Source of the DNA: Candidatus Paraprochloron terpiosi LD05
GTDB lineage: Bacteria > Cyanobacteriota > Cyanobacteriia > Cyanobacteriales > Prochloraceae
Reading direction: 5' to 3'
Assembly (NCBI GenBank): GCA_018141785.1
Contig: CP073341.1
Span: 186,001-250,000, forward strand
Length of the DNA: 64,000 nt
In this document: piece by piece, positions 1-9,971 of the stretch
Position numbering within the stretch: position 1 is the first letter of the stretch
Layout: every line of letters begins with the position of its first letter
Position numbers and translations under genes: made by a program
Notes under the pieces: generated by a model
What the model was told of the DNA's origin: nothing
What the model saw: the letters and a program-made list of their open reading frames with translations, nothing else
Databases searched by the model: none

Positions 1-1
1 A

Positions 2-1138
2 TTGTTTGTGGGTACCGGTGCAGCTCGGGTGCGAGACTTATTTGAACAAGCAAAGAAGAAGGCTCCCTGTATTATCTTTATAGATGAATTGGATGCTATT
101 GGTAAGTCCCGAAGCACAGGAGGTTTCTATGGCGGTAATGATGAACGGGAACAAACCCTGAACCAGTTATTAACGGAAATGGACGGGTTTGGGGCGAAGG
201 ATGGCACTGTTATCGTGTTGGCAGCCACGAACCGTCCCGAAACCTTAGATCAAGCCCTGTTGCGTCCGGGACGTTTTGACCGTCAAGTTTTGGTGGATCG
301 TCCTGATAAAGCAGGAAGGTGGAAAATTCTCGAAATTTATGCGGGGAAGGTGAAGTTAGGAGAGGATGTGGATTTGGAGACCCTGGCTACCCGGACTCCT
401 GGTTTTGCGGGAGCTGACTTAGCTAATTTAGTTAATGAAGCGGCTTTATTGGCTGCTCGCAATAATCGGGAGAAAGTAGCTCAGGAAGACTTTAATGAAG
501 CAATTGAGCGGGTAGTGGCTGGTTTGGAGAAGAAAAGCCGAGTCTTGAGCGATAAAGAGAAGAAGATTGTGGCTTACCATGAAGTGGGTCATGCTTTGGT
601 AGGTGCTTTGACTGCTGGGAAAGCTAAAGTAGCGAAGATATCTATCGTTCCTCGGGGAATGGCTGCTTTGGGCTATACTTTGCAAATGCCTACGGAAGAC
701 CGCTTCTTATTGGATGAAAAGGAAATTCGGGGGGAGATTGCCACTTTGTTGGGGGGACGTGCAGCGGAAGAGATTATCTTTGGTAGTATTACCACAGGTG
801 CTGCTAATGATTTGCAACGTGCCACGGATTTGGCAGAACGGATGGTGACTACCTATGGTATGAGTAAAATTTTGGGTCCTCTCGCTTATGAGAAGGGACA
901 GCAGAACAGTTTCTTGGGGGATAATCCTATGAATCCTCGGCGCATGGTGAGTGATGAGACAGCAAAGGCGATCGATGAGGAAGTGAAGGAGATTGTGGAA
1001 CATGCTCATGAACATGCTTTGAGTATTTTAGAGGGGAATCGGGATTTGTTGGAGAAGATTGCACAACAAATCTTGGCGACGGAAACTATTGAAGGGGAGG
1101 ATTTGCAGAGTCTTCTTGCTCAAGTTCAGTCAGTTTAG
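2..1138 (+). CDS. ftsH: ATP-dependent zinc metalloprotease FtsH, 5'-truncated by the window edge
   Basis: C-terminal ~378 residues of a membrane-anchored AAA+ protease that degrades damaged membrane proteins such as photosystem II D1. The reading frame is already open at base 2; the TTG there is an internal codon, because family members read [13 protein letters not shown] at this point. Visible: Walker B with [11 protein letters not shown] (about residues 24-34), the second region of homology ending in RPGRFDR, the zinc site HEVGHALVG (about residue 194), and the downstream [13 protein letters not shown] helix. The N-terminal membrane segments and Walker A lie outside the window. It ends in a normal stop with no sign of decay. 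Identity is certain; which of the several cyanobacterial FtsH paralogs it is cannot be decided. Confidence 0.97.
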   Translation: MFVGTGAARVRDLFEQAKKKAPCIIFIDELDAIGKSRSTGGFYGGNDEREQTLNQLLTEMDGFGAKDGTVIVLAATNRPETLDQALLRPGRFDRQVLVDRPDKAGRWKILEIYAGKVKLGEDVDLETLATRTPGFAGADLANLVNEAALLAARNNREKVAQEDFNEAIERVVAGLEKKSRVLSDKEKKIVAYHEVGHALVGALTAGKAKVAKISIVPRGMAALGYTLQMPTEDRFLLDEKEIRGEIATLLGGRAAEEIIFGSITTGAANDLQRATDLAERMVTTYGMSKILGPLAYEKGQQNSFLGDNPMNPRRMVSDETAKAIDEEVKEIVEHAHEHALSILEGNRDLLEKIAQQILATETIEGEDLQSLLAQVQSV

Positions 1139-1400
1139 ATGGTAGCCTGCTGAAACCACTACCAAAGTTTCTTTTTAGTAGATGTCATGGTTTTACGTAG
1201 TTCTTTCGCTCTGGGAATTAAATCGGAATTGTAGGGAAGGTGAAAGTTGCTTTCTTTAAGGTTTTGTATTCCGATAGGTTTCGCAGTTTATCATCATTTG
1301 TCAAAGCCCTGCCTTAATCAGGGAGGTGCAGGCGGGGGGATCAAATCATGATAGATTGCTAGATCTCGCGCAAAGGGGTTGTTTAAGACGAAGGTAACTT
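1139..1400. other. intergenic region between ftsH and the symporter gene
   Basis: Gap of 262 bases with no convincing ORF. It contains a short inverted segment around 1305-1325 (CCCTGCC...ATCAGGG) and must hold the symporter promoter. No known riboswitch was recognised. Confidence 0.4.
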
Positions 1401-3185
1401 ATGAAAACAATTGACTGGCTAATTATCCTACTCTATCTCGTCTTAGCTATGGGGTTGGGACTGTACTTATCTCGCAAAGCATCCAAATCTATAGAAGACT
1501 TCTTTATCTCCGGGCGATCGCTCCCCTGGTGGTTAGCTGGTATTAGCATGGCAGCCACAACATTCTCCATTGATACCCCTCTCTATATTACGGGAATTGT
1601 GGGTACCAGGGGTATTGCAGGAAACTGGGAGTGGTGGATTTTAGGCATCTCCCATATTACTATGGTGTACATCTTTGCCCGTATGTGGCGGCGATCGCAA
1701 GTTATCACCGATGCAGAATTGACGGAACTGCGCTACGGAGGAGAAATGGCAGCAGTACTGCGTTTCGTGAAAGCCTTCATCTTTGCCGTACCCATAAACT
1801 GCATTGCCATCGGCTATGCTATGCTGGCGATGGTTAAAGTTGTGCAAGCCTTGGAAATTTGGCAAGACCTAGGCATACCCGAAGACGCTAACTATCTTAA
1901 ACTCCTAACGGTAATCGGTGTGAGTATCTTCGTTTTAATATACTCCGGTTTGGCGGGACTGTGGGGAGTAGTATCCACAGACTTCTTTCAGTTTTTCCTC
2001 GCCTTATTGGGAGCCATGGTGGTAGCCTTTTATGCACTGGACAGTGTGGGGGGTATTCATGCTTTAGTTGAGAAAGTACCCCAAGTTGCCCAAGTAGTAG
2101 ATAAAGATATCCTCTCCTTCTTTCCCTTAACCTTGGGGGGTGAAGGAAGTTTCCTGCAATTTAGCCAAACCGCAGGTATCACCGTCAGCACCTTTTTTGC
2201 CTATATCTTTATCCAGTGGTGGTCCTGGCGCCGTAGTGACGGAGGTGGAGAGTTTGTACAACGGTTTGCCGCAGCTAAAAATGAAGGGGAAGCAGAGAAA
2301 GCAGCTTGGATTTTTAATATTATGCACTATATCTTCCGCACCTGGCCCTGGATAATCGTCGCCCTCGCAGCCTTAGTTATTTTTCCCAATTTAGAGGACC
2401 GAGAGTTGGGTTATCCCAAACTGATGTTAGAATTTTTACCCTCGGGAATGTTGGGACTGGTAGTTGCGTCTTTAATAGCTGCTTTTATGAGTACTGTTTC
2501 CACTTCCATTAACTGGGGGGCTTCCTTTATTACCAACGACCTCTATAGACGGTTCTACAACCCCAATGCGTCTCAGGGAGAGTTAGTTTGGGTAGGAAGA
2601 GTCTCCTCAGTGTTAGTTACTGTTTTAGGTGCCGTTGCCGCTTTCTTTGCTAACGACGTAGCCACTGTATTCCGATTAGTAATTATCATCGGTACAGGTT
2701 CTGGCTTAGTATTCATCTTACGTTGGTTTTGGTGGCGAGTCAATGCAGCAGCGGAGTTATCTGCCATAGTAGGTAGTTTTCTCCTAGGTTGCGTTACCAG
2801 CCTGGTGATAAAGGATTTCGGCACCCAGGTGATGGTAAACAGTTTATCTATAACTTTATTGTGGATAATAGTAATGTTTATTACATCTCCCGAGACACCA
2901 GAAACACTAAATCAATTTTATCGCCTAGTGCGCCCAGGAGGTCCAGGGTGGAGTCAACAGCGCATCAGTACTGGTTTAGCCCCAATCCAAGATTTAGGTT
3001 TAGACATAAAAAAAGTTTTAGCATCAATATTACTCTTATTTGGGGCAATGCTGGCCACTGGGGGCTTCTTACTCTTACAACCTTTAACTGGGTGGGTATG
3101 CTTGGTAATTGCCGTAGTAGGGGGTTTTTGGTTGCGTCAACTCAATAAGCGAAAAACCTTCTCCATACCTCGACCAGGATTGTAA
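1401..3185 (+). CDS. sodium:solute symporter family (SSS) transporter
   Basis: 594-residue polytopic membrane protein of the SSS superfamily, which couples solute uptake to a sodium gradient. It starts with a hydrophobic helix and then the typical motif SRKASKSIEDFFISGRSLPWW (a segment of about residues 25-45), followed by SMAATTFSIDTPLYITG, which matches the sodium-site region of the family. About 13-14 hydrophobic segments follow. Length fits the family. The substrate cannot be read from the sequence; some cyanobacterial relatives are annotated as proline or general solute carriers. ATG start with AAGGTAACTT just upstream. Confidence 0.88.
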   Translation: MKTIDWLIILLYLVLAMGLGLYLSRKASKSIEDFFISGRSLPWWLAGISMAATTFSIDTPLYITGIVGTRGIAGNWEWWILGISHITMVYIFARMWRRSQVITDAELTELRYGGEMAAVLRFVKAFIFAVPINCIAIGYAMLAMVKVVQALEIWQDLGIPEDANYLKLLTVIGVSIFVLIYSGLAGLWGVVSTDFFQFFLALLGAMVVAFYALDSVGGIHALVEKVPQVAQVVDKDILSFFPLTLGGEGSFLQFSQTAGITVSTFFAYIFIQWWSWRRSDGGGEFVQRFAAAKNEGEAEKAAWIFNIMHYIFRTWPWIIVALAALVIFPNLEDRELGYPKLMLEFLPSGMLGLVVASLIAAFMSTVSTSINWGASFITNDLYRRFYNPNASQGELVWVGRVSSVLVTVLGAVAAFFANDVATVFRLVIIIGTGSGLVFILRWFWWRVNAAAELSAIVGSFLLGCVTSLVIKDFGTQVMVNSLSITLLWIIVMFITSPETPETLNQFYRLVRPGGPGWSQQRISTGLAPIQDLGLDIKKVLASILLLFGAMLATGGFLLLQPLTGWVCLVIAVVGGFWLRQLNKRKTFSIPRPGL

Positions 3186-3186
3186 A

Positions 3187-3350
3187 GTAGGGTGGGCATC
3201 GCCCTATTCTAAGTTTATACTATTGCTCTCCTCTCTCCTCTCTCCTCTCTTCCCTCTGCGCCCTCTGCGCCTCTGCGGTTTTCTCAAAAAAATAAATTTC
3301 GCCCTCGCCAGACGCTCTTTGGGTAAACAAGACCCACCCTACTCTTCTTC
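3187..3350. repeat. dispersed repeats: TAGGGTGGGCA arms and CTGCGCC tracts
   Basis: Between the symporter and a small minus-strand pseudogene lie TAGGGTGGGCATCGCCC (3187-3204), a pyrimidine run with CCTCTGCGCCCTCTGCGCC (3252-3276), and the opposed arm GACCCACCCTAC (3331-3342). Both motif types recur through the window (for example 4680-4708, 35069-35120, 42705-42750, 62979-63006). They sit at gene ends, look like cyanobacterial dispersed intergenic repeats and are not coding. Confidence 0.6.
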
Positions 3351-3656
3351 CAAATCACGAATTCTTTTTTCAGGTTTTTTTTGAATATAATCCACCATTT
3401 CTGCATTAGTCACTAATCGTTCTGAAATCCGCATTAAAGCTTTAATACCGTCAGAGACTTCAACGAATTCTGACTGACGAAGTAAATCGCTTTCTTGCAA
3501 CTCCCGCTGACGAGCCATAAACCGCTGGTGTTCTTCACTTAATTCCTGGAGTTGCAGCTTGTGTTGGCGATTAAATTCTTCTTGTTCCCGACTAAACTTT
3601 CGCTGAGATTCCAATATTTCTGCAATAATTGCCTACATTTCTTCAAAAGTCATCAT
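3339..3656 (-). pseudogene. small coiled-coil hypothetical protein with an in-frame nonsense codon
   Basis: The reading frame from 3614 down to 3339 encodes about 91 charged, helix-rich residues likely to form a coiled coil (repeated REQEEFNRQ and LQELSEEHQ blocks). Reading upstream in the same frame gives an ATG-ATG start at 3656 preceded by AAGGAG, then TFEEM, then TAG at 3635-3633, then AIIAEILESQRK. The natural product therefore seems to begin at 3656 and to have been cut by a CAG-to-TAG change. Reinitiation at the TTG at 3614 is possible but has no good ribosome site. Function unknown; similar small coiled-coil proteins are common in filamentous cyanobacteria. Confidence 0.6.
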
Positions 3657-3776
3657 TTTTACCACTACTCCTTATACTTGAACAAGATAGATACCTCTAT
3701 TATAGGTGAGCCAGTATTTGCAATCTTCCAGAGGAAATGGTTAAAATATGATAGCTACCAACCACCAAAAATCACA

Positions 3777-3941
3777 ATGGCAATCTTCCGTCAATACATT
3801 GTTCCCTTCCTTATCCTGCTAGTATTCCTAGTAGCATTATTAGCCACCAGCGCCCGAATATTCATCCCTTCAGACATGGCGAACCCAGCACCTATAGAAG
3901 AGCTGGACCTAGTAACCTCCCCCACAGAGACACCCCAGTAA
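3777..3941 (+). CDS. small single-pass membrane protein (54 aa)
   Basis: The open frame runs back to 3552, but the sensible start is ATG at 3777, giving MAIFRQYIVPFLILLVFLVA at the N-terminus: one hydrophobic helix (about residues 8-25) followed by a short acidic, proline-rich tail ending TPTETPQ-like. The upstream part of the frame overlaps the opposite-strand pseudogene and does not look coding. It ends 4 bases before the HEAT-repeat gene, so the two are probably co-transcribed. Function unknown. Confidence 0.6.
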   Translation: MAIFRQYIVPFLILLVFLVALLATSARIFIPSDMANPAPIEELDLVTSPTETPQ

Positions 3942-3945
3942 TCAT

Positions 3946-4668
3946 ATGAATGATAACGAATTAGATTTACTTAATATTGAAAGTCCAACAGGGGAGAGAG
4001 AACCACCAGCTCCCGACCAAGAAGCAATGCTGCCACTGCTTTCTCACCCTGAAACCAAACAAAGAATGCTGGCAGCAAGGGTTTTTTGCGACCAGGAAGA
4101 TCCCCGTTCTATCCCCCAGCTGATGAAACTGCTCACCGACGACTGTGCCCTAGTGCGAGTCAGTGCTGCCTATGCTTTAGGAAGAAACACCAGTCCAGAA
4201 GCTGTAGAATCATTAATAGAGCAACTAAAACAAGATTGGAACGGTTACGCTCGCAAAGGTATAGTTTGGGCACTAGGAAACAGCAAAGACTCTAGAGCCA
4301 CCCAACCCCTGATCCACGCCCTCAAAACTGATATATCCGCCGTTCGTCTCTGGGCTGCCAGCAGTTTAGCTACTGTTGCCAAACTAACCTATGAAGACAT
4401 TATTGCCGCAATTCCCCCCTTAATTCAAAGCTTGCGACGAGACTCCACCGCAGCAGTGCGCAGTAATTGTGCTTGGTCTCTGGGAAAACTTTGCCGTGAA
4501 CTACCCTCTAATGTAGTATACGCTACAGCCATTGACGCTCTCCTAGAAAGCTATGTAGAAGATGAAGATTTAGGAGTCAAGGAAGACGCAAAAGCAGCTT
4601 TGTTACAAGTAGGAGATCCTCGGGGACTGCAAATGATTGAAGAATTAGAACTAGAAGGATTAATTTAA
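3946..4668 (+). CDS. HEAT-repeat (PBS-lyase-like) protein
   Basis: 240 residues made mostly of HEAT-type helical repeats: AIPQLMKLLTDD-like blocks with VRVSAAYALGR, VRLWAASSLATV and VRSNCAWSLGKL at about 35-residue spacing. This is the fold of phycobilin lyases (CpcE/F) and NblB, but it is also used widely as a protein-binding scaffold. No lyase-specific residue can be assigned and no phycobiliprotein genes lie nearby, so only a binding or adaptor role is inferred. It directly follows the 54-residue membrane protein and precedes ubiX on the same strand. Confidence 0.8.
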   Translation: MNDNELDLLNIESPTGEREPPAPDQEAMLPLLSHPETKQRMLAARVFCDQEDPRSIPQLMKLLTDDCALVRVSAAYALGRNTSPEAVESLIEQLKQDWNGYARKGIVWALGNSKDSRATQPLIHALKTDISAVRLWAASSLATVAKLTYEDIIAAIPPLIQSLRRDSTAAVRSNCAWSLGKLCRELPSNVVYATAIDALLESYVEDEDLGVKEDAKAALLQVGDPRGLQMIEELELEGLI

Positions 4669-4679
4669 CACTCCTCTTT

Positions 4680-4708
4680 TCCCCTCTGCGCCCTCTGCGC
4701 CTCTGCGG
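4680..4708 (+). repeat. dispersed CTGCGCC repeat
   Basis: CCCCTCTGCGCCCTCTGCG followed by CCTCTGCGGTT, the same pyrimidine-rich unit seen at 3252-3281. It lies between the HEAT-repeat gene and ubiX. Confidence 0.6.
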
Positions 4709-4735
4709 TTCAACAAAAACAATACTCCCAAAAAG

Positions 4736-5344
4736 ATGACCAAACCCCTTATTATCGGTATTAGCGGTGCTTCCGGTTTAATCTATGCCGTTCGCACCAT
4801 TAAATTCCTTCTCGAAGCAGACTATACTATTGAATTAGTAGCCTCCAAAGCTACCTCAATGGTATGGCTTGCAGAACAAAAAATTTCCATGCCCACAGAA
4901 CCAGACCAACAGGAAAAGTTTTGGCGAGAACAAGCAGGAGTCCTAACAGCCGGAAAACTCCTTTGTCACCGCTGGTCAAACCTAGGAGCAACTATTGCCA
5001 GCGGTTCTTTTCCCACTCAGGGAATGGTTGTTATTCCCAGTAGTATGAGTACTGTTGCTAAAATAGCAGCAGGCTTGAGTTCCGATCTGTTAGAAAGGGC
5101 TGCTGACATTCAGATCAAAGAAGGTCGTCCCCTTATTCTCGTTCCTAGGGAAACCCCTTTTAGCCTTATTCACCTGCGGAACCTAACCGCTCTAGCCCAA
5201 GTGGGAGTGAAAATTGTCCCTGCTATACCTGCATGGTATCACAATCCCCAAACAATTGAGGATTTAGTGGATTTTGTTGTTGCTCGTACCCTAGATCAGT
5301 TGGGAATAGATTGCGTCCCTATTAACCGCTGGTCTGGGGTGTAG
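4736..5344 (+). CDS. ubiX: UbiX flavin prenyltransferase
   Basis: 202-residue flavoprotein that attaches a dimethylallyl group to FMN, making the prenylated flavin cofactor used by UbiD-type decarboxylases; in cyanobacteria this feeds quinone-head decarboxylation. The N-terminus PLIIGISGASGLIYAVR is the classic FMN-binding UbiX motif; SGSFPTQGMVVIPSSMSTVAKIAAG and the late RETPFSLIHLRNL segment are also family signatures. Full length. ATG at 4736 is preceded by AAAAAG. Confidence 0.93.
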   Translation: MTKPLIIGISGASGLIYAVRTIKFLLEADYTIELVASKATSMVWLAEQKISMPTEPDQQEKFWREQAGVLTAGKLLCHRWSNLGATIASGSFPTQGMVVIPSSMSTVAKIAAGLSSDLLERAADIQIKEGRPLILVPRETPFSLIHLRNLTALAQVGVKIVPAIPAWYHNPQTIEDLVDFVVARTLDQLGIDCVPINRWSGV

Positions 5345-5388
5345 GGGCTGGGTCATGGACACTTACATAAGAAATATTATATTTAAAC

Positions 5389-5964
5389 ATGCAAAATAAA
5401 TTTATGTTATTAATATTAGTACTGTTATTGGGAACGACGATCGCCCTTTTCCTTCAAAATCGCCAACCAATATCCCTAGTATTCTTCAATAGTACCCCAG
5501 TCACACTGCCACTAGCAATCTGGGTGTTCCTATTTACTGCTGCTGGTGCATTAACTAGCGTTTGCTTAACATACTTAAATTATATAGCTGTAGCAGGGAT
5601 TGATCCCAAAGCAACAGAATCAGATCCACCATCATTTGAACTCCCTGAACCTCCCAGAGAATACCGAACTGAAAACATGAAGAGAGAAGACGAGTGGAAT
5701 ATTGAAGAACCTCCCGCAGAACCTACCAACCTAAGAGAAGATTACCATGATACCGAAGAGGAATATAATTATGAAAAGGATAGTTCTGATTCTACTTATT
5801 CTTACAGCTATCGGGAAGATTCTCAGCGTAATTTGTACGGAGTACAATCAGAAACAAGTAGTAGGGAGGAAGTTTACGATGCTAACTATCGAGTAATAAC
5901 TCCTCCCTATAGACAAAAACAACCGCAGGAAGAGGAAGATCCAGATGAAGAGGACTGGATTTAA
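5389..5964 (+). CDS. LapA-domain (DUF1049) membrane protein
   Basis: 191 residues. Two hydrophobic helices at the N-terminus (about 4-20 and 38-60) with FLQNRQPISLVFF between them match the LapA/DUF1049 envelope domain. The rest is a long acidic, Tyr/Ser/Glu-rich tail predicted to be disordered and cytoplasmic, ending EEEDPDEEDWI. Relatives in proteobacteria help lipopolysaccharide assembly; the cyanobacterial role is not established. It lies between ubiX and aroK on the same strand. Confidence 0.75.
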   Translation: MQNKFMLLILVLLLGTTIALFLQNRQPISLVFFNSTPVTLPLAIWVFLFTAAGALTSVCLTYLNYIAVAGIDPKATESDPPSFELPEPPREYRTENMKREDEWNIEEPPAEPTNLREDYHDTEEEYNYEKDSSDSTYSYSYREDSQRNLYGVQSETSSREEVYDANYRVITPPYRQKQPQEEEDPDEEDWI

Positions 5965-6016
5965 ATAAAGTAACAGTGTATTTTACTATAGCAAAAGAAA
6001 AAAATTTGTCTAAAAA

Positions 6017-6565
6017 ATGACAAAATTCGATTTACAGGGGATTAACGTCTTTCTCATCGGTATGATGGGAGCGGGGAAAACAACCGTAGGAGAGATAATA
6101 GCCCAAAAACTGGGTTACCGTTTCTTTGATACAGACGTTTTGGTCTCCAGAGTGGCTGGGAAAACGATTAACGAGATTTTTGCCACCGAAGGGGAAAACT
6201 CATTTCGAGAGTTAGAGACCAAAGTATTAGGGGAAATATCCGCCTATACCAGAAGTGCGATCGCTACTGGAGGGGGTATCGTTTTGCGACGCCAAAATTG
6301 GAGTTATCTTCATCATGGCTTGATTATCTGGCTCGATGCAACCGTAGAAACCCTCCTCCAGCGATTAGCCCTTGACAACACCAGACCCCTGCTAACGTCA
6401 GCCAACCCTGCTGCTAAATTTAAATCCATACTAGAAGAGCGCCGACGTCTCTATCAACAGGCTGATATCCATATTACTATAGAATCAAAAGAAACCCCAG
6501 CAGAAATTGCTGCCCGAGCAATAGAAATGATTCCTACCGTTCTTACTACCAAAAACAACAACTAA
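6017..6565 (+). CDS. aroK: shikimate kinase
   Basis: 182-residue P-loop kinase that phosphorylates shikimate at the 3-hydroxyl in aromatic amino acid synthesis. Walker A is [11 protein letters not shown] (about residues 15-25), the shikimate-binding FFDTD and FRELE motifs follow, ATGGGIV is the glycine-rich substrate loop, and RPLL lies in the lid. Its TAA stop overlaps the argB ATG (TAATG), so the two genes are translationally coupled. Confidence 0.96.
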   Translation: MTKFDLQGINVFLIGMMGAGKTTVGEIIAQKLGYRFFDTDVLVSRVAGKTINEIFATEGENSFRELETKVLGEISAYTRSAIATGGGIVLRRQNWSYLHHGLIIWLDATVETLLQRLALDNTRPLLTSANPAAKFKSILEERRRLYQQADIHITIESKETPAEIAARAIEMIPTVLTTKNNN

Positions 6566-7443
6566 TGAAAGCACAAAGGGAATATATCCGAGACGCTGAT
6601 GCAAACCGCGTGCGAGTGTTGAGTGAAGCACTCCCTTACATCCAAAAATTTTCTGGTCGCACGGTAGTTATCAAATACGGTGGTGCAGCGATGAAAGACA
6701 GCAACCTGAAAGAAAAAGTAATCCGGGATATTGTCTTTTTATCTTGTGTTGGGGTTAGACCTGTGGTAGTTCATGGCGGCGGACCGGAAATTAATAGCTG
6801 GTTGACCAAACTCGGTATAGAACCCCAATTTAAAAATGGTTTGCGGGTTACCGATGGTGCCACAATGGATGTAGTAGAAATGGTATTAGTGGGGAGAGTA
6901 AATAAAGAACTAGTTGCTTTAATTAACCAAGCGGGGGCCTTAGCGGTAGGTATTTGTGGTAAAGATGGTAATACAATTCAAGCTCGTCACATGGGTAAAG
7001 AAGGAATTGGGTTTGTGGGATCCGTCAACAGCATTCAACCTAAATTAGTGGAAACCCTGGTATCCAGCGGTTACGTACCAGTTATCTCCAGTGTAGCCGC
7101 TGATGAAAAAGGACAGCCCCACAATATCAATGCAGATACAGTTGCCGGAGAACTAGCAGCAGCTCTGAGAGCAGAAAAACTCATATTGCTTACCGATACA
7201 CCGGGAATTCTCCTAGACTACAAAGATACCTCTACCCTAATACCCAGGCTAGATATCAAGGGAGCTAGAGAACTTATTAGCAAGGGAATTGTTGCTGGTG
7301 GTATGATTCCCAAAGTTGATTGCTGCATTAGCAGTCTAGCTCAAGGGGTAGGCGCTGCTCATATTATCGACGGTGGCATTCCTCACGCCCTGCTGTTGGA
7401 AATTTTTACAGATAAAGGAATTGGATCAATGATTGAAGTATAA
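6565..7443 (+). CDS. argB: acetylglutamate kinase
   Basis: 292-residue amino acid kinase family enzyme that phosphorylates N-acetylglutamate, the controlled step of arginine synthesis. Seen: [10 protein letters not shown] near residue 35, [18 protein letters not shown] and the C-terminal GGMIPKV motif. In cyanobacteria this enzyme is activated by PII (GlnB) and inhibited by arginine. The extended N-terminus typical of arginine-sensitive forms is present. Overlaps aroK by one base. Confidence 0.97.
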   Translation: MKAQREYIRDADANRVRVLSEALPYIQKFSGRTVVIKYGGAAMKDSNLKEKVIRDIVFLSCVGVRPVVVHGGGPEINSWLTKLGIEPQFKNGLRVTDGATMDVVEMVLVGRVNKELVALINQAGALAVGICGKDGNTIQARHMGKEGIGFVGSVNSIQPKLVETLVSSGYVPVISSVAADEKGQPHNINADTVAGELAAALRAEKLILLTDTPGILLDYKDTSTLIPRLDIKGARELISKGIVAGGMIPKVDCCISSLAQGVGAAHIIDGGIPHALLLEIFTDKGIGSMIEV

Positions 7444-7486
7444 TCAATTGTTTTATGAATTTATTTAAGTAAATAAACAATAAAAA

Positions 7487-7993
7487 GTGGATACATTCGA
7501 GGGAACAAAATTTAAAATTGAGTATGAGCTAGGGAAAAAAGCCCTGGAGGAGGGTAAATATGGTTTGAGTGTCCAGCATTTAGAAGCTGCTAGTAAACTG
7601 ATAGTCGAATATTCTCCCCAGTCCTACTCAGTGAAGATTTGGCTCGTAACTGCATATCAAGCTGCGGGAATGTTACCAGAAGCGATCGCCCTTTGTCGAG
7701 ACCTGGCCACCCATTCTAACCAAGAAACTCGCAAACAAGCCAAACATCTACTCTATATTATGGAAGCCCCCCAACTTAATCGACCAAAAGAGTGGATGAC
7801 GGAAATCCCAGACCTGACAGCCATGTCAGAGAGTGACTCTCAATACCTTGGTAATAGTAGTGGCAAATCTAATTCCAGTACCAGGATAGAAGAGGTGAAT
7901 TTAAAGGAAGTCAATAGGTCAGATAATCAGTTTATTTGGGTAGCATTATTGGGTATTATTATTATCTTAGGGGGGTTTATTTGGTTTGGTTAG
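7487..7993 (+). CDS. TPR-like protein with a C-terminal membrane anchor
   Basis: 168 residues from a GTG start. The first ~90 residues form helix pairs resembling tetratricopeptide repeats (GKKALEEGKYGLSVQHLEAA, then TAYQAAGMLPEAIALCRDLA). A Ser-rich linker and one hydrophobic helix (FIWVALLGIIIILGGFIWF) close the protein, so it is probably a tail-anchored protein with its domain in the cytoplasm. No function can be assigned. A weak ribosome site leaves the start uncertain. Confidence 0.65.
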   Translation: MDTFEGTKFKIEYELGKKALEEGKYGLSVQHLEAASKLIVEYSPQSYSVKIWLVTAYQAAGMLPEAIALCRDLATHSNQETRKQAKHLLYIMEAPQLNRPKEWMTEIPDLTAMSESDSQYLGNSSGKSNSSTRIEEVNLKEVNRSDNQFIWVALLGIIIILGGFIWFG

Positions 7994-8003
7994 GGGGTTT
8001 CAC

Positions 8004-8036
8004 CCTGAGGCGCAGAGGCGCTGAGAGGGTCTCCAC
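8004..8036 (+). repeat. dispersed GCGCAGAGGCGC repeat
   Basis: CTGAGGCGCAGAGGCGCTGAGAGG lies between the convergent TPR-like gene and chlB and is related, in reverse sense, to the CTGCGCC tracts elsewhere. It may help end both transcripts, but it has no T-tract. Confidence 0.45.
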
Positions 8037-8051
8037 GCCTGCGCTCTATAA

Positions 8052-9578
8052 CTAAGCTCCTACAGCTTCCTTAGCAGCGTACATCACCTCAAGGGTAATC
8101 TCCCCTACTTGGCGCTCGCGAGCAAACTTTTCGGTATTCCGCTTCACCTTACCCCGCACAAAACCGGGAATTTTGTTCAACTCAGTTTGAGCTTCCTTGC
8201 TCCAACTTAAGTCAGAATCAGCAGAAATCCCCTTGTGAATTACTTCCTTGGTATCGTGTCCCCCGAAGATTTCTAAAAGGTGATCTTCCATACCTAGGGT
8301 AAAGGAATTGTACACCAAATCCGCAATCTGATTTGTTCCTTCGTAACCTAAGAAAGGCTTATAACCGATAGGGAAGTTTTGAATGTGAATCGGAGCTGCA
8401 ATAACACCGCAGGGGATATTTAACCGTTTACCCACGTGGCGTTCCATTTGGGTACCAAATATGGCAGCAGGTTCAACTCGAGCGATGGCATCCCCAATTT
8501 CCCCATTATCGTCGCTAATGAGTACTTCCTCGCAATACTCGCTTACTTGCTCTTTGAACCATTCCCCATCATATTTGCAATAAGTCCCCGCCCAGACTAC
8601 GTGAATACCCATTTCCCGGGCAAGAATCTTAGTCATAGCAGCAGCGTGGGTATTATCCCCAAACACCACTGCTTTTTTCCCCGTCAAGTTCTGACAGTCG
8701 ATGGAGCGGGAGAACCAAGCCGCTTGAGAAACATGGAGGGTTTGATTATCAATGTACTCTTCATAGTTGACATCTGCCCCAAGACCTATGAGGATTGCCT
8801 GAATCTTGCGGATGCAGCGAGCAGTTTCCACCACCCCCATAGGAGTAATGTCTACATAGGGGATCCCAAACTCTTTTTCTAAGTAATGGGCAGCCATGAG
8901 ACCAGTTTCCCGATAGGGAACTAGGTTAAACCAAGCCCGGGGCAAGTTCTTGAGGTTCTCAACGTGAGCTGCCTCCGGAATAACCTCATTTACTTCAATG
9001 CCCAGATCCGCCATTAGTCGCTTCAGTTCCGTGCAGTCATGCTGATTGTGAAAACCGAGGGTGGAAGTACCGATAATGTTGACGCTGGGCTTTTCTGTCT
9101 TATTTTCTGACAGATTTCCTTTCTTCCGAGCTTTGTTAATATAGAATTGGACGATTTGATCCAAAGTGCGATCTGCAGCTTGTAATTCGTTCACCCGATA
9201 GTGGTTCACGTCTGCCAGCATCACATCTCCCTTCGCATCCATTTGAGCGCGATGGACGAAGTTTTCTAAGTCTTCTTGGAGGATACTAGAGGTGCAGGTA
9301 GGAGTGAGGACAATCAAATCCGGTCTTTCTTCGAGATCCTTACGGGTAATGTTATCTACTACTTTTTCTTGGGAACCCCGAGCGAGAACGTTCCGATCCA
9401 CCACACTGGTAGTCACTGGGGTAAAATCTCTCTCTCGCTCCAACATGGAGCGCATAACGTTAAAGTAGTCGTCCCCCAAAGGAGCGTGCATAATGGCGTG
9501 GACATTTTTAAAAGAACTAGCTATGCGGAGGGTGCCGATGTGAGCGGGACCAGCGTACATCCAGTAGGCTAATTTCAT
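8052..9578 (-). CDS. chlB: light-independent protochlorophyllide reductase subunit B
   Basis: 508-residue catalytic-component subunit of the dark-operative, nitrogenase-like enzyme (with ChlL and ChlN) that reduces protochlorophyllide to chlorophyllide. N-terminus [18 protein letters not shown] is diagnostic. Conserved [13 protein letters not shown] supplies a cluster cysteine, and the C-terminal segment from about residue 450 is the small extra domain of this subunit. Length matches the family. chlL and chlN are not in the window. ATG is preceded by TTAGGAGATTG. Confidence 0.98.
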   Translation of the reverse strand: MKLAYWMYAGPAHIGTLRIASSFKNVHAIMHAPLGDDYFNVMRSMLERERDFTPVTTSVVDRNVLARGSQEKVVDNITRKDLEERPDLIVLTPTCTSSILQEDLENFVHRAQMDAKGDVMLADVNHYRVNELQAADRTLDQIVQFYINKARKKGNLSENKTEKPSVNIIGTSTLGFHNQHDCTELKRLMADLGIEVNEVIPEAAHVENLKNLPRAWFNLVPYRETGLMAAHYLEKEFGIPYVDITPMGVVETARCIRKIQAILIGLGADVNYEEYIDNQTLHVSQAAWFSRSIDCQNLTGKKAVVFGDNTHAAAMTKILAREMGIHVVWAGTYCKYDGEWFKEQVSEYCEEVLISDDNGEIGDAIARVEPAAIFGTQMERHVGKRLNIPCGVIAAPIHIQNFPIGYKPFLGYEGTNQIADLVYNSFTLGMEDHLLEIFGGHDTKEVIHKGISADSDLSWSKEAQTELNKIPGFVRGKVKRNTEKFARERQVGEITLEVMYAAKEAVGA

Positions 9579-9971
9579 CTAACAATCTCCTAAGGTTTGT
9601 ACTGAGCGCTTTTGATTGTCTCAGACTGAGTGCTTCTTTGCTCAAAGGTTTCCGATGAAATGATAGATGGGAGGAATAGCTGTAATATAGTCTATGACTA
9701 CTATTCAACTGTTCAAGAATACAACAAAAATGAAATTCAAGGCAATAAATCTTAATATTTACTTAGCTTTTTTAACCCTAGGGTGGGCAATGTGAGGGCT
9801 TTTGGTACCCAATAGGTCAGAGTAAATTTCTTATTGCCCACTGTCGGTGGACAATGAAGGCGATCAATACTACCGATTAAGTTAATTCATGGGAACTAAT
9901 ACTGTTCACAGGCGTCGAACTTAAGTCATTGAGTTGTGCTAATTGTATATTTGGTCCAAAAAATGTTATAT
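9579..9971. other. intergenic region upstream of chlB, with an inverted repeat
   Basis: About 390 bases without a credible gene. It must contain the chlB promoter. Opposed arms GTGGGCAAT (9783-9791) and ATTGCCCAC (9833-9841) form one of the dispersed inverted repeats of this genome. It ends at the 3' boundary of an ORF-less group II intron. Confidence 0.5.
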
